A stretch of 64,000 bases of DNA from Dastarcus helophoroides (GCA_028583605.1 CM053331.1:38876783-38940782); one strand, 5' to 3'. Positions 38,895 to 53,012 are shown, counted from the stretch's first letter. Notes: generated by a model not told the origin, from the sequence alone. Numbers and translations: made by a program.

Positions 38895-41800
38895 TAAAGA
38901 AGAATTGACATCATAATCCTTTGAAATACTCTAGCAAGCGAAGAGCTGTCGAAACATGCAGCTAAAAAGTGCGTAAATGTGGGAAAAATATCCATGAACG
39001 TATTTTAAAGATGACCGATATTGTAACAATTTTCAAGTCGAGACATCGTAAATGTTCACTTAAAAAATTCTACTAAGTATACTATTAACCCGAGACGGTC
39101 CAAATTATTCACAAATGTAGCCAAAGCATCTCAAATTGGGCGAAAAAATTTGCAGGGACTAGTGTCATTTAAGGTGATAAACACGTCTTAAAAATGACCT
39201 GAGTGTCTATGATAAACACGTTTTAAAAATGATCTGAGTGACTCGGGTCATTTTTAAAAACGTGTTTATCATAGACACACAGGTCATTTTTAAAACGTGT
39301 TTATCATAAACATTTAGGTCATATTTTAAACGCGTTTATCACAGACAGTCAGCTTCTCGTGTTTATCATAGACACTCAGCCTGATTGTCTGTAATAAACA
39401 CTCGGGTCATTTTTAAACCGTCTTTATCATAGACACTCGAATCACTTTTAAAACGTGTTTATCATAGACATTCAAGTCATTTTTAAAACGTATTTATCAC
39501 AGACCATCAGCCTATCGTGTTTATCATAGACACTCAGCCTGACTGTCTGTAATAAACACGTTTTAAAAATAACCTGAGTGTCTATGATAAACACGTTTCA
39601 AAAATGACCTGAGTGTCTATGATAAACACGTTTTAAAAATAACCTGAGTGTTTATTACAGACAGTCAGGCTGAGTGTTTATGATAAACACGACAAGCTGA
39701 CTGTCTGTGATGAACACATTTTGAAAATGACCTGAATGTCTATGATAAACACGTTTTAAAAATGACCTGAGTGTCTATAATAAACACGTGTTAAAAATAA
39801 CCTGAGTGTTTATTACAGACAGTCAGGCTGAGTGTTTATGATAAACACGACAAGCTGACTGTCTATGATAAACACGTTTTAAAAATGACCTGAATGTCTA
39901 TGATAAACACGTTTTCAAAATGATTTGAGTGTCTATGATAAACACGTAAAGAAGAATTGACATCATCATCCCTTGAAATACTCTAGCAAGCGAAGTATTT
40001 CCCTGCTGTCGAAACATGCAGCTAATAAGTGCGTAAATGTGGGGAAAATATCGATGAACGTATTTTAAAGATGACCGATATTGTAACAATTTTCAAGTCG
40101 AGACATCGTAAATGTTTCACTTAAAAAATTTTACTAAGTATTTTATTAACCCCCGACGGTTCAAATTATTCACAAATGTAGCCAAAACATCTCAAATTGG
40201 GCGAAAAAATTTGCAGGGACTAGTGTCATTTAAGGTGATAAACACGTCTTAAAAATGACCTGAGTGTCTATGATAAACAAGTTTTAAAAATGATCTGAGT
40301 GACTCGGGTCATTTTTAAAAACGTGTTTATCATAGACACATAGGTCATTTTTAAAACGTGTTTATCATAAACATTTAGATCATGTTTTAAAAGTGTTTAT
40401 CACAGACAGTCAGCTTCTCGTGTTTATCATAGGACACTCAGCCTGATTGTCTGTAATAAACACTCGGGTCATTTTAAAACGTCTTTATCATAGACACTCG
40501 AATCACTTTTAAAACGTGTTTATCATAGACATTCAAGGCCATTTTTAAAACGTATTTATCACAGACCAGTCAGCCTATCGTGTTTATCATAGACACTCAG
40601 CCTGACTGTCTGTAATAAACACGTTTTAAAAATAACCTGAGTGTCTATGATAAACACGTTTCAAAAATGACCTGAGTGTCTATGATAAACACGTTTTAAA
40701 AATAACCTGAGTGTTTATTACAGACAGTCAGGCTGAGTGTTTATGATAAACACGACAAGCTGACTGTCTGTGATGAACACATTTTGAAAATGACCTGAAT
40801 GTCTATGATAAACACGTTTTAAAAATGACCTGAGTGTCTATGATAAACACGTGTTAAAAATAACCTGAGTGTTTATTACAGACAGTCAGGCTGTGTGTTT
40901 ATGATAAACACGACAAGCTGACTGTCTGTGATAAACACGTTTTAAAAATGACCTGAATGTCTATGATAAACACGTTTTCAAAATGATTTGAGTGTCTATG
41001 ATAAACACGTAAAGAAGAATTGACATCATCATCCCTTGAAATACTCTAGCAAGCGAAGTATTTCCCTGCTGTCGAAACATGCAGCTAAAAAGTGCGTAAA
41101 TGTGGCGAAAATATCAATGAACGTATTTTAAAGATGACCGATATTGTAACAATTTTCAAGTCGAGACATCGTAAATGTTTCACTTAAAAAATTCTACCAA
41201 GTATACTATTAACCCGAGACGGTCCAAATTATTCACAAATGTAGCCAAAGCAACTCAAATTGGGCGAAAAAATTTGCAGGGACTAGTGTCATTTAAGGTG
41301 ATAAACACGTCTTAAAAATGACCTGAGTGTCTATGATAGACACGTTTTAAAAATGATCTGAGTGACTCGGGTCATTTCTAAAAACGTGTTTATCATAGAC
41401 ACACAGGTCATTTTTAAAACGTGTTCATCATAAACATTTAGGTCATGTTTTAAACGTGTTTATCACAGACAGTCAGCTTCTCGTGTTTATCATAGACACT
41501 CAGCCTGATTGTCTGTAATAAACACTCGGGTCATTTTTAAAACGTGTTTATCATAGACACTCGAATCATTTTTAAAACGTGTTTATCATAGACATTCAGG
41601 TCATTTTTAAAACGTATTTATCACAGACAGTCAGCCTATCGTGTTTATCATAGACATTCAACCTGACTGTCTGTAATAAACACGTTTTAAAAATGATCTG
41701 AGTGTCTATGATAAACACGTTTTAAAAATGACCTGAGTGTCTATAATGAACACGTTTTAAAAATAACCTGAGTGTTTATTACAGACAGTCAGGCTGAGTG

Positions 41801-44800
41801 TTTATGATAAACACGACAAGCTGACTGTCTGTGATAAACACGTTTTAAAAATGACCTGAATGTCTATGATAAACACGTTTTCAAAATGATTTGAGTGTCT
41901 ATGATAAACACGTAAAGAAGAATTGACATTATCATCCCTTGAAATACTCTAGCAAGCGAAGTATTTCCCTGCTGTCGAAACATGCAGCTAATAAGTGCGT
42001 AAATGTGGGGAAAATATCGATGAACGTATTTTAAAGATGACCGATATTGTAACAATTTAAGTCGAGACATCGTTAATGTTTCACTTAAAAAATTCTACTA
42101 AGTATATTATTAACCCCCGACGGTCCAAATTATTCACAAATGTAGCCAAAGCATCTCAAATTGGGCGAAAAAATTTGCAGGGACTAGTGTCATTTAAGGT
42201 GATAAACACGTCTTAAAAATGACCTGAGTGTCTATGATAAACAAGTTTTAAAAATGATCTGAGTGACTCGGGTCATTTTTAAAAACGTGTTTATCATAGA
42301 CACATAGGTCATTTTTAAAACGTGTTTATCATAAACATTTAGATCATGTTTTAAAAGTGTTTATCACAGACAGTCAGCTTCTGGTGTTTATCGTAGACAC
42401 TCAGCCTGATTGTCTGTAATAAACACTCGGGTCATTTTTAAAACGTGTTTATCATAGACACTCGAATCATTTTTAAAACGTGTTTATCATAGACATTCAG
42501 GTCATTTTTAAAACGTATTTATCACAGACAGTCAGCCTATCGTGTTTATCATAGACACTCAGCCTGATTGTCTGTAATAAACACTCGGGTCATTTTTAAA
42601 ACGTGTTTATCATAGACACTCGAATCATTTTTAAAACGTGTTTATCATAGACATTCAGGTCATTTTTAAAACGTATTTATCACAGACAGTCAGCCTATCG
42701 TGTTTATCATAGACATTCAACCTGACTGTCTGTAATAAACACGTTTTAAAAATGATCTGAGTGTCTATGATAAACACGTTTTAAAAATGACCTGAGTGTC
42801 TATAATGAACACGTTTTAAAAATAACCTGAGTGTTTATTACAGACAGTCAGGCTGAGTGTTTATGATAAACACGACAAGCTGACTGTCTGTGATAAACAC
42901 GTTTTAAAAATGACCTGAATGTCTATGATAAACACGTTTTAAAAATGATTTGAGTGTCTATGATAAACACGTAAAGAAGAATTGACATCATCATCCCTTG
43001 AAACACTCTAGCAAGCGAAGTATTTCCCTGCTGTCGAAACGTGCAGCTAAAAAGTGCGTAAATGTGGGGAAAATATCGATGAACGTATTTTAAAGATGAC
43101 CGATATTGTAACAATTTTCAAGTCGAGACATCGTAAATGTTTCACTTAAAAAATTCTACTAAGTATACTATTAACCCGAGACGGTCCAAATTATTCACAA
43201 ATGTAGCCAAAGCATCTCAAATTGGGCGAAAAAATTTGCAGGGACTAGTGTCATTTAAGGTGATAAACACGTCTTAAAAATGACCTGAGTGTCTATGATA
43301 AACACGTTTTAAAAATGATCTGAGTGACTCGGGTCATTTTTAAAAACGTGTTTATCATAGACACACAGGTCATTTTTAAAACGTGTTTATCATAAACATT
43401 TAGGTCATATTTTAAACGCGTTTATCACAGACAGTCAGCTTCTCGTGTTTATCATAGACACTCAGCCTGATTGTCTGTAATAAACACTCGGGTCATTTTT
43501 AAAACGTGTTTATCATAGACACTCGAATCATTTTTAAAACGTGTTTATCATAGACATTCAGGTCATTTTTAAAACGTATTTATCACAGACAGTGAGCCTA
43601 TCGTGTTTATCATAGACACTCAGCCTGACTGTCTGTAATAAACACTCGGGTCATTTTTAAACCGTCTTTATCATAGACACTCGAATCATTTTTAAAACGT
43701 GTTTATCATAGACATTCAGGTCATTTTTAAAACGTATTTATCACAGACAGTGAGCCTATCGTGTTTATCATAGACACTCAGCCTGACTGTCTGTAATAAA
43801 CACGTTTTAAAAATGATCTGAGTGTCTATGATAAACACGTTTTAAAAATGACCTGAGTGTCTATGATAAACACGTTTTAAAAATAACCTGAGTGTTTATT
43901 ACAGACAGTCAGGCTGAGTGTTTATGATAAACACGACAAGCTGACTGTCTGTGATAAACACGTTTTAAAAATGACCTGAATGTCTATGATAAACACGTTT
44001 TCAAAATGATTTGAGTGTCTATGATAAACACGTAAAGAAGAATTGACATTATCATCCCTTGAAATACTCTAGCAAGCGAAGTATTTCCCTGCTGTCGAAA
44101 CATGCAGCTAATAAGTGCGTAAATGTGGGGAAAATATCGATGAACGTATTTTAAAGATGACCGATATTGTAACAATTTTCAAGTCGAGACATCGTAAATG
44201 TTTCACTTAAAAAATTTTACTAAGTATTTTATTAACCCCCGACGGTTCAAATTATTCACAAATGTAGCCAAAACATCTCAAATTGGGCGAAAAAATTTGC
44301 AGGGACTAGTGTCATTTAAGGTGATAAACACGTCTTAAAAATGACCTGAGTGTCTATGATAAACACGTTTTAAAAATAATCTGAGTGACTCGGGTCATTT
44401 TTAAAAACGTGTTTATCATAGACATACAGGTCATTTTTAAAACGTGTTTATCATAAACATTTAGGTCATGTTTTAAACGCGTTTATCACAGACAGTCAGC
44501 TTCTCGTGTTTATCATAGACACTCAGCCTGATTGTCTGTAATAAACACTCGGGTCATTTTTAAAACGTGTTTATCATAGACACTCGAATCGTTTTTAAAA
44601 CGTGTTTATCATAGATATTCAGGTCATTTTTAAAACGTATTTATCACAGACAGTCAGCCTATCGTGTTTATCATAGACATTCAACCTGACTGTCTGTAAT
44701 AAACACGTTTTAAAAATGACCTGAATGTCTATGATAAACACGTTTTAAAAATGATTTGAGTGTCTATGATAAACACGTAAAGAAGAATTGACATCATCAT

Positions 44801-45055
44801 CCCTTGAAACACTCTAGCAAGCGAAGTATTTCCCTGCTGTCGAAACGTGCAGCTAAAAAGTGCGTAAATGTGGGGAAAATATCGATGAACGTATTTTAAA
44901 GATGACCGATATTGTAACAATTTAAGTCGAGACATCGTTAATGTTTCACTTAAAAAATTCTACTAAGTATATTATTAACCCCCGACGGTCCAAATTATTC
45001 ACAAATGTAGCCAAAGCATCTCAAATTGGGCGAAAATATCTACAGGTACCAGTCA
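38895..45055 (-). repeat. Satellite E (1.06 kb higher-order units of inverted arrays)
   Basis: Seven unit starts (AAAGAAGAATTGACAT) lie at 38896, 39948, 41011, 41914, 42973, 44034 and 44779, giving unit lengths 1052, 1063, 903, 1059, 1061 and 745 bp. Each unit has a core of about 270 bp, clearly related to satellite F (shared AACAATTTTCAAGTCGAGA), followed by about 750 bp of a roughly 35 bp repeat of the type TGATAAACACGTTTTAAAAATGACCTGAGTGTC. The 35 bp repeats switch direction twice per unit: in unit 1 near 39240 and near 39550. Copies are very similar, so the array expanded recently. A 63-68 codon minus-strand open frame across the core is present in five units and lost in others; I do not regard it as a gene. 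Confidence 0.95.
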
Positions 45056-45059
45056 TGTC

Positions 45060-47025
45060 GTCTCAATTGGTAAACACGTTTTAAAAATGAGTGTCTATGA
45101 TAAACACCTTTTGAAAATGACCTGAGTCAGTCAGGTCATTTTTATTACACATTATTACACGTGTTTATCATAGACACTCAGGTCATTTTTAAAACGTGTT
45201 TATCATAGACACTCAGGTCATTTTTAAAACGTGTTTATCACAGACAGTCAGCTTGCATAATTACATGATGTGTGACTATATTTTTAAGTAATTTTAAGTA
45301 CCCCACGTTATGCTTTAACATCATTAACATTGACGATATCTCGACTTGAAAAATATTCAAAGTCATTTTTTAAACGAGTCCACCATCTTATGTGACAAGC
45401 CTGACATAGATCGAATTTTATTATTAATCGTTCCTTGGCTATATTTTAGGTAACTAGAGAAAAAATTACCCTTGACAGAATTTTCTAAATAAGGCGCTTA
45501 ACATAAATTTGAAAATTGGTAAAAAATTGGTCATTTTTAAAACGATTTCACCAGCTTATTCAAAACGCTCGACAGTAACTAATCTTTTTGCATAATAACA
45601 GGTTACGTGGCTATATTCTGAAGTAATTTTAAGCACCCCACATTACGCTTTAAAGTCATTAACATTGACGATATCTCGACTTGAAAATTGTTCAAAACTC
45701 GGTCATTTTTTAAACGTGTTCACCATCTTATATGACGGCCCTGACACAAGTAAAATTTTTAACACAATTATTGGTTCCTTGGCTACATTTTGGGTAACTA
45801 GAGGAAAAATTACTTTTGATCAAATTTTTTAGGTGAGACGTTTAACATAAGTTTGAAAATTGTTAATAAACTGGTCATTTTTAAAATAAGTTCAGCAGTT
45901 TATTTGACACGTTTGACATTACTTGATCTTTTTGCATAATAACACGTTACATGGCTATATTCTTGGGTAATTTTAAGCACCTCACATTACGCTTTCACGT
46001 CATTAAAATTGGCGATTTCTTCACTTGAAATTTGTTAAAAAAATCAGTCATTTTTTAAACGAGTTCACCATCTTATATGGCGGGCCTGACATGGGTCGAA
46101 TTTTTTACACAATTAGTCGTTCCTTGGCTACATTTTGGGTAACTAGAGGAAAAATTACCTTTGACCAAATTTTTTAAGTGAGACGTTTAACATAAGTTTG
46201 AAAATTGTTAATAAACTGGTCATTTTTAAAATAAGTTCAGCAGTTTATTTGACACGTTTGACATTACTTGATCTTTTTGCATAATAACACGTTACATGGC
46301 TATATTCTTGGGTAATTTTAAGCACCTCACATTACGCTTTAACGTCATTAAAATCAGCGATTTCTTCACTTGAAATTGTTAAAAAAATCAGTCATTTTTT
46401 AAACGTGTTGACCATCTTATATGAGTGGCGTGACACAGGTCACATTTTTTAAACAATTAATCGTTCCTTGGCTACATTTTGGGTAACTAGAGAAAAATTT
46501 AGGCTTAACAGAGTTTTTTAAGTGAGGCGTTTAATATAAGCTTGAAAATTGTTAAAAAATTGGTCATTTTTAAAACGAGTTTAGTAACTGATTCAACACG
46601 TTTAACTTAAACTAAACTTTTTTCCCTATTACGCGGTATGTGGTTCTATTCTTGAACAATTTTAAGCATTCCAACATTATGCTTTAACGTTATTAACATT
46701 GACGATATCTTGACTTGAAAATTGTTCAAAACTCACTCATTTTTTAAGGGAATTTACCATCTTATATGACGAGCCTGCCAAATGTCAAATTTTTTACACA
46801 AGTACTTGTTCCTTGGCTACATTTTATGTAGCTGGAGAAAAAATTACCCTTAACCGAATTTTTGAAGTGAGGCGTTCAACATAAGTTTGAAAATTGTTAA
46901 TAAATTGGTCATTTTTAAAATAAGTTCACCAGTTTATTTGACAGGTTTGACATTAACCAATTTTCGTGCATCATAACACGTTATGTGGTTATATTTTTGG
47001 GTAATTTTAGGCACCCCACATTATG
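45060..47025 (+). repeat. Satellite F, plus-oriented block
   Basis: Units of about 343 bp, each a dimer of two related half-units of about 170 bp. Both halves contain GGTCATTTTT(A)AAAC, a (G/C)AATTTTTTACACAA-type stretch or TTTTTGCATAATAACA, a CTTGGCTAC or ATGGCTATATT segment, and a GGGTAA(C/T)T segment. The block is entered from satellite E through a mixed zone at 45030-45270, where satellite E 35 bp repeats and satellite F sequence adjoin. It ends at a head-on junction with the oppositely oriented block. Confidence 0.92.
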
Positions 47026-47065
47026 CTTTAACGTCATCAACATTGACGATTTCTCGACTTGAAAG
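47026..47065. other. Inversion point between the two satellite F blocks
   Basis: About 40 bp lie between the left arm ending CACCCCACATTATG and the right arm beginning CATAATGTGGGGTGC. The arms continue as inverted copies for well over 100 bp on each side (for example the ATAACACGTTATG and CATAACGTGTTAT segments), because whole arrays face each other here. Confidence 0.85.
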
Positions 47066-50000
47066 CATAATGTGGGGTGCTTAAAATTACCCAAGAATAT
47101 AGCCACATAACGTGTTATTATGTAAAAAAAAACGGTTAATGTTAAACGGGTCGAATAAGCTGGTGAACTCGTTTTAAAAATGACCAATTTATTAACAATT
47201 TTCAAACTTATGTTAAACGTCTCACTGAAAAAATTTGGTCAAAGGTCATTTTTCCTCTAGTTACCCAAAATGTAGCCAAGGAACAACTTATTGGTAAAGG
47301 GTAATTTTTTCTCTAGCTACCCAAAATGTAGACAAGGAACAGGTACGTGTGTAAAGAAATCGAAATATGTCAGGCCCGTCATTTAAGATGGTGAACTCGT
47401 TTAAAGAATGACTGATTTTTGAAAAATTTTCAAGATAAGACATCGTCAATGGTAATGACGTTGATGCATCATGTAAGATGTTTAAAATTACCCAGGAATA
47501 TAACCACATACTGCGTAGTTATGCAAGAAGATTGGTTAATGTCAAACGTGTCGAATAAGCTGGTGAATCTATTTTAAAAATGACCAATTTTTTAACAATT
47601 TTCAAACTTATGTTGAACGCCTCACTTCAAAAATTCGGTAAAGGGTAATTTTTTCTTTAGTTACCCAAAATGTAGCCAAGGAACGAGTCCTTGTGTAAAA
47701 AATTCGACATATGTCAGGCCCGTCGTATAAGATGGTGAACTCGTTTAAAAAATGACTGATTTTTTAACGATTTTGAAGTCGCAAAATCGTTGATGACGTT
47801 AAAGCATAATGTGAGATACTAAAAATTATCCAAGAATATAGCCACATAACGTGTTATTAGGCAAAAAGATTGGTTAATGTCAAATGTGTGGAATAAGCTG
47901 GTGAACTCATTTTAAAAATGACCAATTTATTAACAATTTGCAAACTTATGTTAAACGCGTCAGTTAAAAAATTCTGTCAGGGCTAATTATTTCTTTAGTT
48001 ACCCAAAATGTAGGCAAGGAATGAGTACTTGTGTAAAAAATTCGATATATGTCAGGCCTGACATATAAGATGGTGAACTCGTCTAAAAAATGACTGATAT
48101 TTGAAGAATTTTCAAGTCAAGACATCGTCAATGTTAATGACATTAAAGCATAATGTAAGATGCTTAAAATTACTCAAGAATATAACCACATACTGCGTAG
48201 TTATGCAAAAAGATCGGTTAATGTCAAACGTGTCGAATAAGCGGGTGAACTCGTTTTAAAAATGACCAATTTTTTAACAATTTTCAAACTTATGTTGAAC
48301 GCTTCACGTCAACAATTCGATCAAAGGTAATTTTTTCTCTAGTTACTCAAAATGTAACCAAGGAACGATTAATTGTGTAAAAAATTCGACCTATGTCAGG
48401 CCCGTCATATAAGATGGTGAACTCGTTTTAAAAATGACTGACTTTTGAACAATTTTCAAGTCGACATATCGTCAATGTTAATGATGTTAAAGCATAATGT
48501 GGGGTGCTTAAAATTACCCAAAAATATAGTCATATAACGTGTAATTATGCAAAAATATCGATTAATGTCAAACGTGTCAAATAAACTTGTGAACTCATTT
48601 TAAAAATGACCAATTTATTAACAATTTTCAAACTTATGTTGAACGCCTCTCTTCAAAAATTCGGTCAAGGGTTATTTTTCCTCTAGTTACCCAAAATGTA
48701 GCCAAGGAACGATTAATTGTGTAAAAAATTTGACCCATGTCAGGCTCGTCTCAGAAAATGGTAAACTCGTTTAAAAAATGACCGATTTTTTAACAATTTT
48801 CGAGTTCAGAAATCGTCAATGTTGATGGCGTTAAAGCATAATGTGGGATACTTAAAATTACCCAAGAATATAGTCACATAACGTGTTATTAGGCAAAAAA
48901 ATTGGTTAATGTCAAACGTGTACAACAGGCTGGTGAACTCATTTTAAAAGTGACCAACTTATTAACAATTTGCAAACTTATGTTAAACGCCTCAGCTAAA
49001 AAATTCTGTTAAGGAACATTTTTTGTTTAGTTACACAAAATGTAACCAAGGAATGAGTACTTGTGTACAAAAATCGACATATGTCAGGCCCGTCATATAA
49101 GATGGTGAACTCGTTTAAAAAATGACTGATTTTTAAAGAATTTTCAAGTCAAGACATCGTCAATATTAATGACGTTAAAAAATAATATAAGATGCTTAAA
49201 ATTACCCAAGAATATAACCACATACTGCGTAGTTATGCTAAAGGATTGGTTAATGTTAAACGTGTCGAATAAGCTGCTAAACTCATTTTAAAAATGACCA
49301 ATTTTTTAACAATTTTTAAACTTATGTTGAACGCCTCACTTGAAAAATTCGGTCAAGGGTAATTTTTTCTTTAGTTACCTAAAATGTAGCCAAGGAATAA
49401 GTCCTTAATTAAAAAAATCGACCTATGTCAGGCCCATCATATAAGATGGCAAACTCGTTTAAAAAATGACTAATTTTTTAACAATTTTCAAGTGAAGAAA
49501 CCTCCAATGTTAATGACTTTAAAACGTAATGTAGGAAGCTTAAAATTACTCAGGAATATAGCCGGATAACGTGTTATTAAACAAAAAGATCAATTAATGT
49601 CAAACGTGTCAAATAAGCTTGTGAACTCATTTTAAAAATGATCAATTTATTAACAGTTTTCAAACTTATGTTGAACGCCTCACTTCAAAAATTGGGTCAA
49701 AGGTAATTTTTTCTTTAGTTACCCAAAATGTAGCCAAGGAACGAGTAATTGTGCAAAAAATTCGACATATGGCAGGCCCGTCATATAAGATGGTGAACTT
49801 GTTTAAAAAATGACTGATTTTTGAACAATTTTCAAATCGAGATGTCATCAATGTTAATGACGTTAAAGCATAATGTAAGATCCTAAAAATTACCCAAGAA
49901 TATAACCACATACTGCGTAGTTATGCAAAAAGATAGGTTAATGTCAAACGTATCGAATAGGCTGGTAAACTCATTTTAAAAATGACCAGTTTTTTAACAA

Positions 50001-52440
50001 TTTTTAAATTTACGTTGAAGGCTTTAATTCAAAAATTTGGTTTGAGGTAATTTTTCCTCTAGTTACCCAAAATGGAGCCAAGGAACGAGTACTTGTGTAA
50101 AAAATTTGACCTTTGTCAGGTTTGTCATATAAGATGGTGAACTCGATTAAAAGATGACTGATTTTTTCTACAATTTTCAAGTTGAGAAATCGTCAAAGTT
50201 GATGACGTTAAAGCGTAATGTGGGGTGCCTAAAATTGCCCAAGAAAAAAGCCACATAACGTGTTATGATGCACGAAGATTGGTTAATGCCAAACGTGTCA
50301 AATAAACTGGTGAGCTCATTTTAAAAATGACCAATTTATTAATAATTTTCAAACTTATGTTAAACGCCTCACTTCAAAAATTCGGTCAAGGGTAATTTTT
50401 CTTCCAGATACCCAAAATGTAGCCAAGGAACGAGTAGTTGTGTAAACAATTCGAAATATGTCAGGCCCGTCATATAAGATGGTGAACTCGTTTAAAAAAT
50501 GACTGATTTTTTAACAATTTGCAAGTCGAGAAATCGTCAATGTTAATGACGTTAAAGCGTGATGTGGGGTGCTTAAAATTACCCAAGAATATAGCCACAT
50601 ACCGTGTAACTGTGTAAAAAGATCAGTTAACGTCAAACCTGTTGAATAAGTTGCTGAACTCGTTTTAAAAATGACCAATTTTTTAACAAATTTCAAACTT
50701 ATGTTGAACGCCTCACTTGAAAAATTCGGTCAAGGGTAATTTTCCTCTAGTTACCCAAAATGTAGCCAAGGAATGATTAGTTGTGTAAAAAATTCGATCT
50801 ATGTCATGCCCGTCATATAAGATAGTGAACTCGTTTAAAAAATGACCGATTTTTCAACAATTTTGAAGTCGAGAAATCGTCAATGTTGATGACGTTAAAG
50901 CGCAATGTGGGGTGCCTAAAATTGCCCAAGAATATAACCACATAACGTGTTATGATGCAGAAAGATCGGTTATGGTTAAACGTGTCAAATAAACTGGTGA
51001 ACTCATTTTAAAAATGACCAATTTATTAAGAATTTTCAAACTTATGTTCAGTGCCTCACTTAGGAAATTCGGTCAAGGGTAATTTTTCTTCCATATACCC
51101 AAAATGTAGCCAAGGAACGAGTAGTTGTGTAAACAATTCGAAATATGTCAGGCCCGTCATATAAGATGGTGAACTCGTTTAAAAAATGACTGATTTTTTA
51201 ACAATTTTCAAGTCGAGAAATCGTCAATGTTAATGACGTTAAAGCGTGATGTGGGGTGCTTAAAATTACCCAAGAATATAGCCACATACCGTGTAACTGT
51301 GTAAAAAGATCAGTTAACGTCAAACCTGTTGAATAAGTTGCTGAACTCGTTTTAAAGATGACCAATTTATTAACAATTTTTAAACTTATATTCAGTGCCT
51401 CACTTAGGAAATTCGGTCAAGGGTAATTTTTCCTCTAGGTACTCAAAATGTAGTTAAGGAACAAGTACTTGTGCAAAAATTTTGACATATGTCAGGCTCG
51501 TCATATAAAATAGTGAACTAGTTTGAAAAATGACCGATTCTTTAACAATTTTCAAGTTGAGAAATCGTCAATGTTAATGACGTTAAAGCGTACTGTGGGT
51601 CCCCAAAAATTACTCAAAAATATAGCCACATACCATGTCATTATGCACTGTCGGGTACGTTGAATAAGGTGGTAAGCTAGTTTTAAAAATGACCAATTGA
51701 GCAGTTTTTAAGCAACGATTATACGACTCACGTTAAAAATTTTGAATCATAATTGTACACCTGGTGCCCCAAAAATACCCAAAACTGAAGTCAAGAAATG
51801 GGTCATTGTGTGAAAAAATCGACATATGTCAGGCATGTCATATATGGTGGGCAGCTCGTTTAAAAAATGATTGATTTTTTAGCAATTTTTAAATCGTTAA
51901 GTCATCAATGTTAACGGTTTACTTGACTGGCAATATTATTTATTATAAAATGCTTAAAATAGCTTGCAGAGGTAGCCACAAAACGTTCGAAAAAGTCAAT
52001 AAAAGTCAAGCACATCGAATAAGGTGAACGGTATTAAAAATGACCAGTCATGAAGACTGATTTTTTAGCTATTTTCAAGGCTTGTCAACTGGATCAAGCC
52101 TAATTTTACCCCTATTTGCCCCAAAATAACCACAGATATAGCCAAAGAATGTAAAATTATGCAAAAAAAGCGTTACAGGTCTTAGATGCGCCGTATAAAA
52201 TAGTGAAGTCATTTTTAAGATGACCTAATATTTAGCAGTCTTTATATTGAAATATCGTCGTGGTAAAGGTTTATTTCAGATTGTAGCAGGCCCCACTCTA
52301 ATGCAATACTACAGCAAAGAACTAATTTTGTGAACAAAATCAACAGATGTCAAGTCCGCGCAATAAGGTGGTGAACTTGTTTAAAAATGACCAAGTTTTT
52401 ATTAATTTTCAAGTCGTTGTTAAATCCTGTAAAATGTTCC
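47066..52440 (-). repeat. Satellite F, minus-oriented block
   Basis: About 15 dimeric units of 338-346 bp, judged by the GTAGCCAAGGAAC box at 47672, 48010, 48354, 48699 and onward. The orientation is opposite to the previous block. The array is homogeneous in the middle, with a near-identical pair of duplicated segments around 50420-50620 and 51105-51310. It then decays from about 51600, so that the last three copies (to about 52440) are recognisable only by fragments such as AATGACCAA and TTTTCAAGTCG. Short minus-strand open frames of 61-81 codons are repeat by-products. Confidence 0.93.
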
Positions 52441-52779
52441 TTATTTAAACTTGCATTTCTTTGTAAATAAACCTACTTTTATTAGAATAATGTTAGTACG
52501 TATCGTTAGGCTTATTGGTAGTTAAATTGACAGATAGATAACCGAAACAGAAAGATTGTCTCCACTGATTTGTGTCTAATTTTTCTTCGATTAATTTTGG
52601 TGGCTTTCGAGGTCCTTTAACGATAGAGTATCTTGTTGCTTTTACGATATGTTACGTTATTTTTTTTTTGGTGAGAAATTCGAGAAACAAGAAACTGCTT
52701 AGGAAAGAGAACGTGACACAGTGAACTTTTCCAACGTTTTTAAAATCATAAACTTTTCTGTGAAAGAGACTTTTGGTTT
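52441..52779. other. Single-copy spacer
   Basis: AT-rich sequence between the decayed end of satellite F and the second fold-back element. Nothing recognisable. Confidence 0.45.
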
Positions 52780-53012
52780 GATGGAACGGACTGGTCCTTG
52801 GTTATCTTCAAAAATTGAAATACAAATCTTGTCCCCTGAAACCAAGAAAGATTAAAAAATACAACAAAAGTTGTTCTAGCGCGTTTCAAAAGCCAAGCTA
52901 TCATCTTCAGAGAGATACTGAGATATCTCTCCGAAGATGATAGTTTGGCTGTCGAAACGCGTTAGAGCAATCTTTGTTGTGTTATTTAATCTTTCTTGGT
53001 TTCAGGGGACAA
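52780..53012. mobile_element. Fold-back/MITE element, copy 2 (right end truncated)
   Basis: The left arm from 52780 (GATGGAACGGACTGGTCC) matches copy 1 at 35845. This copy keeps a longer central palindrome: GCTATCATCTTC on the left pairs with GAAGATGATAG on the right around 52895-52945. The right arm follows through CGAAACGCGTTAGAGCAA and TTTCAGGGGACAA and stops at 53012, about 49 bp short of the end present in copy 1. With both copies, the element's inverted repeat structure is well established. Confidence 0.8.

Noticed and set aside
39898..44935. A 63-68 codon open frame repeated in five units of satellite E on the minus strand
   Set aside because: It is confined to the satellite core, is interrupted in the unit near 41011, and has no splice or start context. 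Its conservation is explained by the recent copying of the whole 1.06 kb unit.
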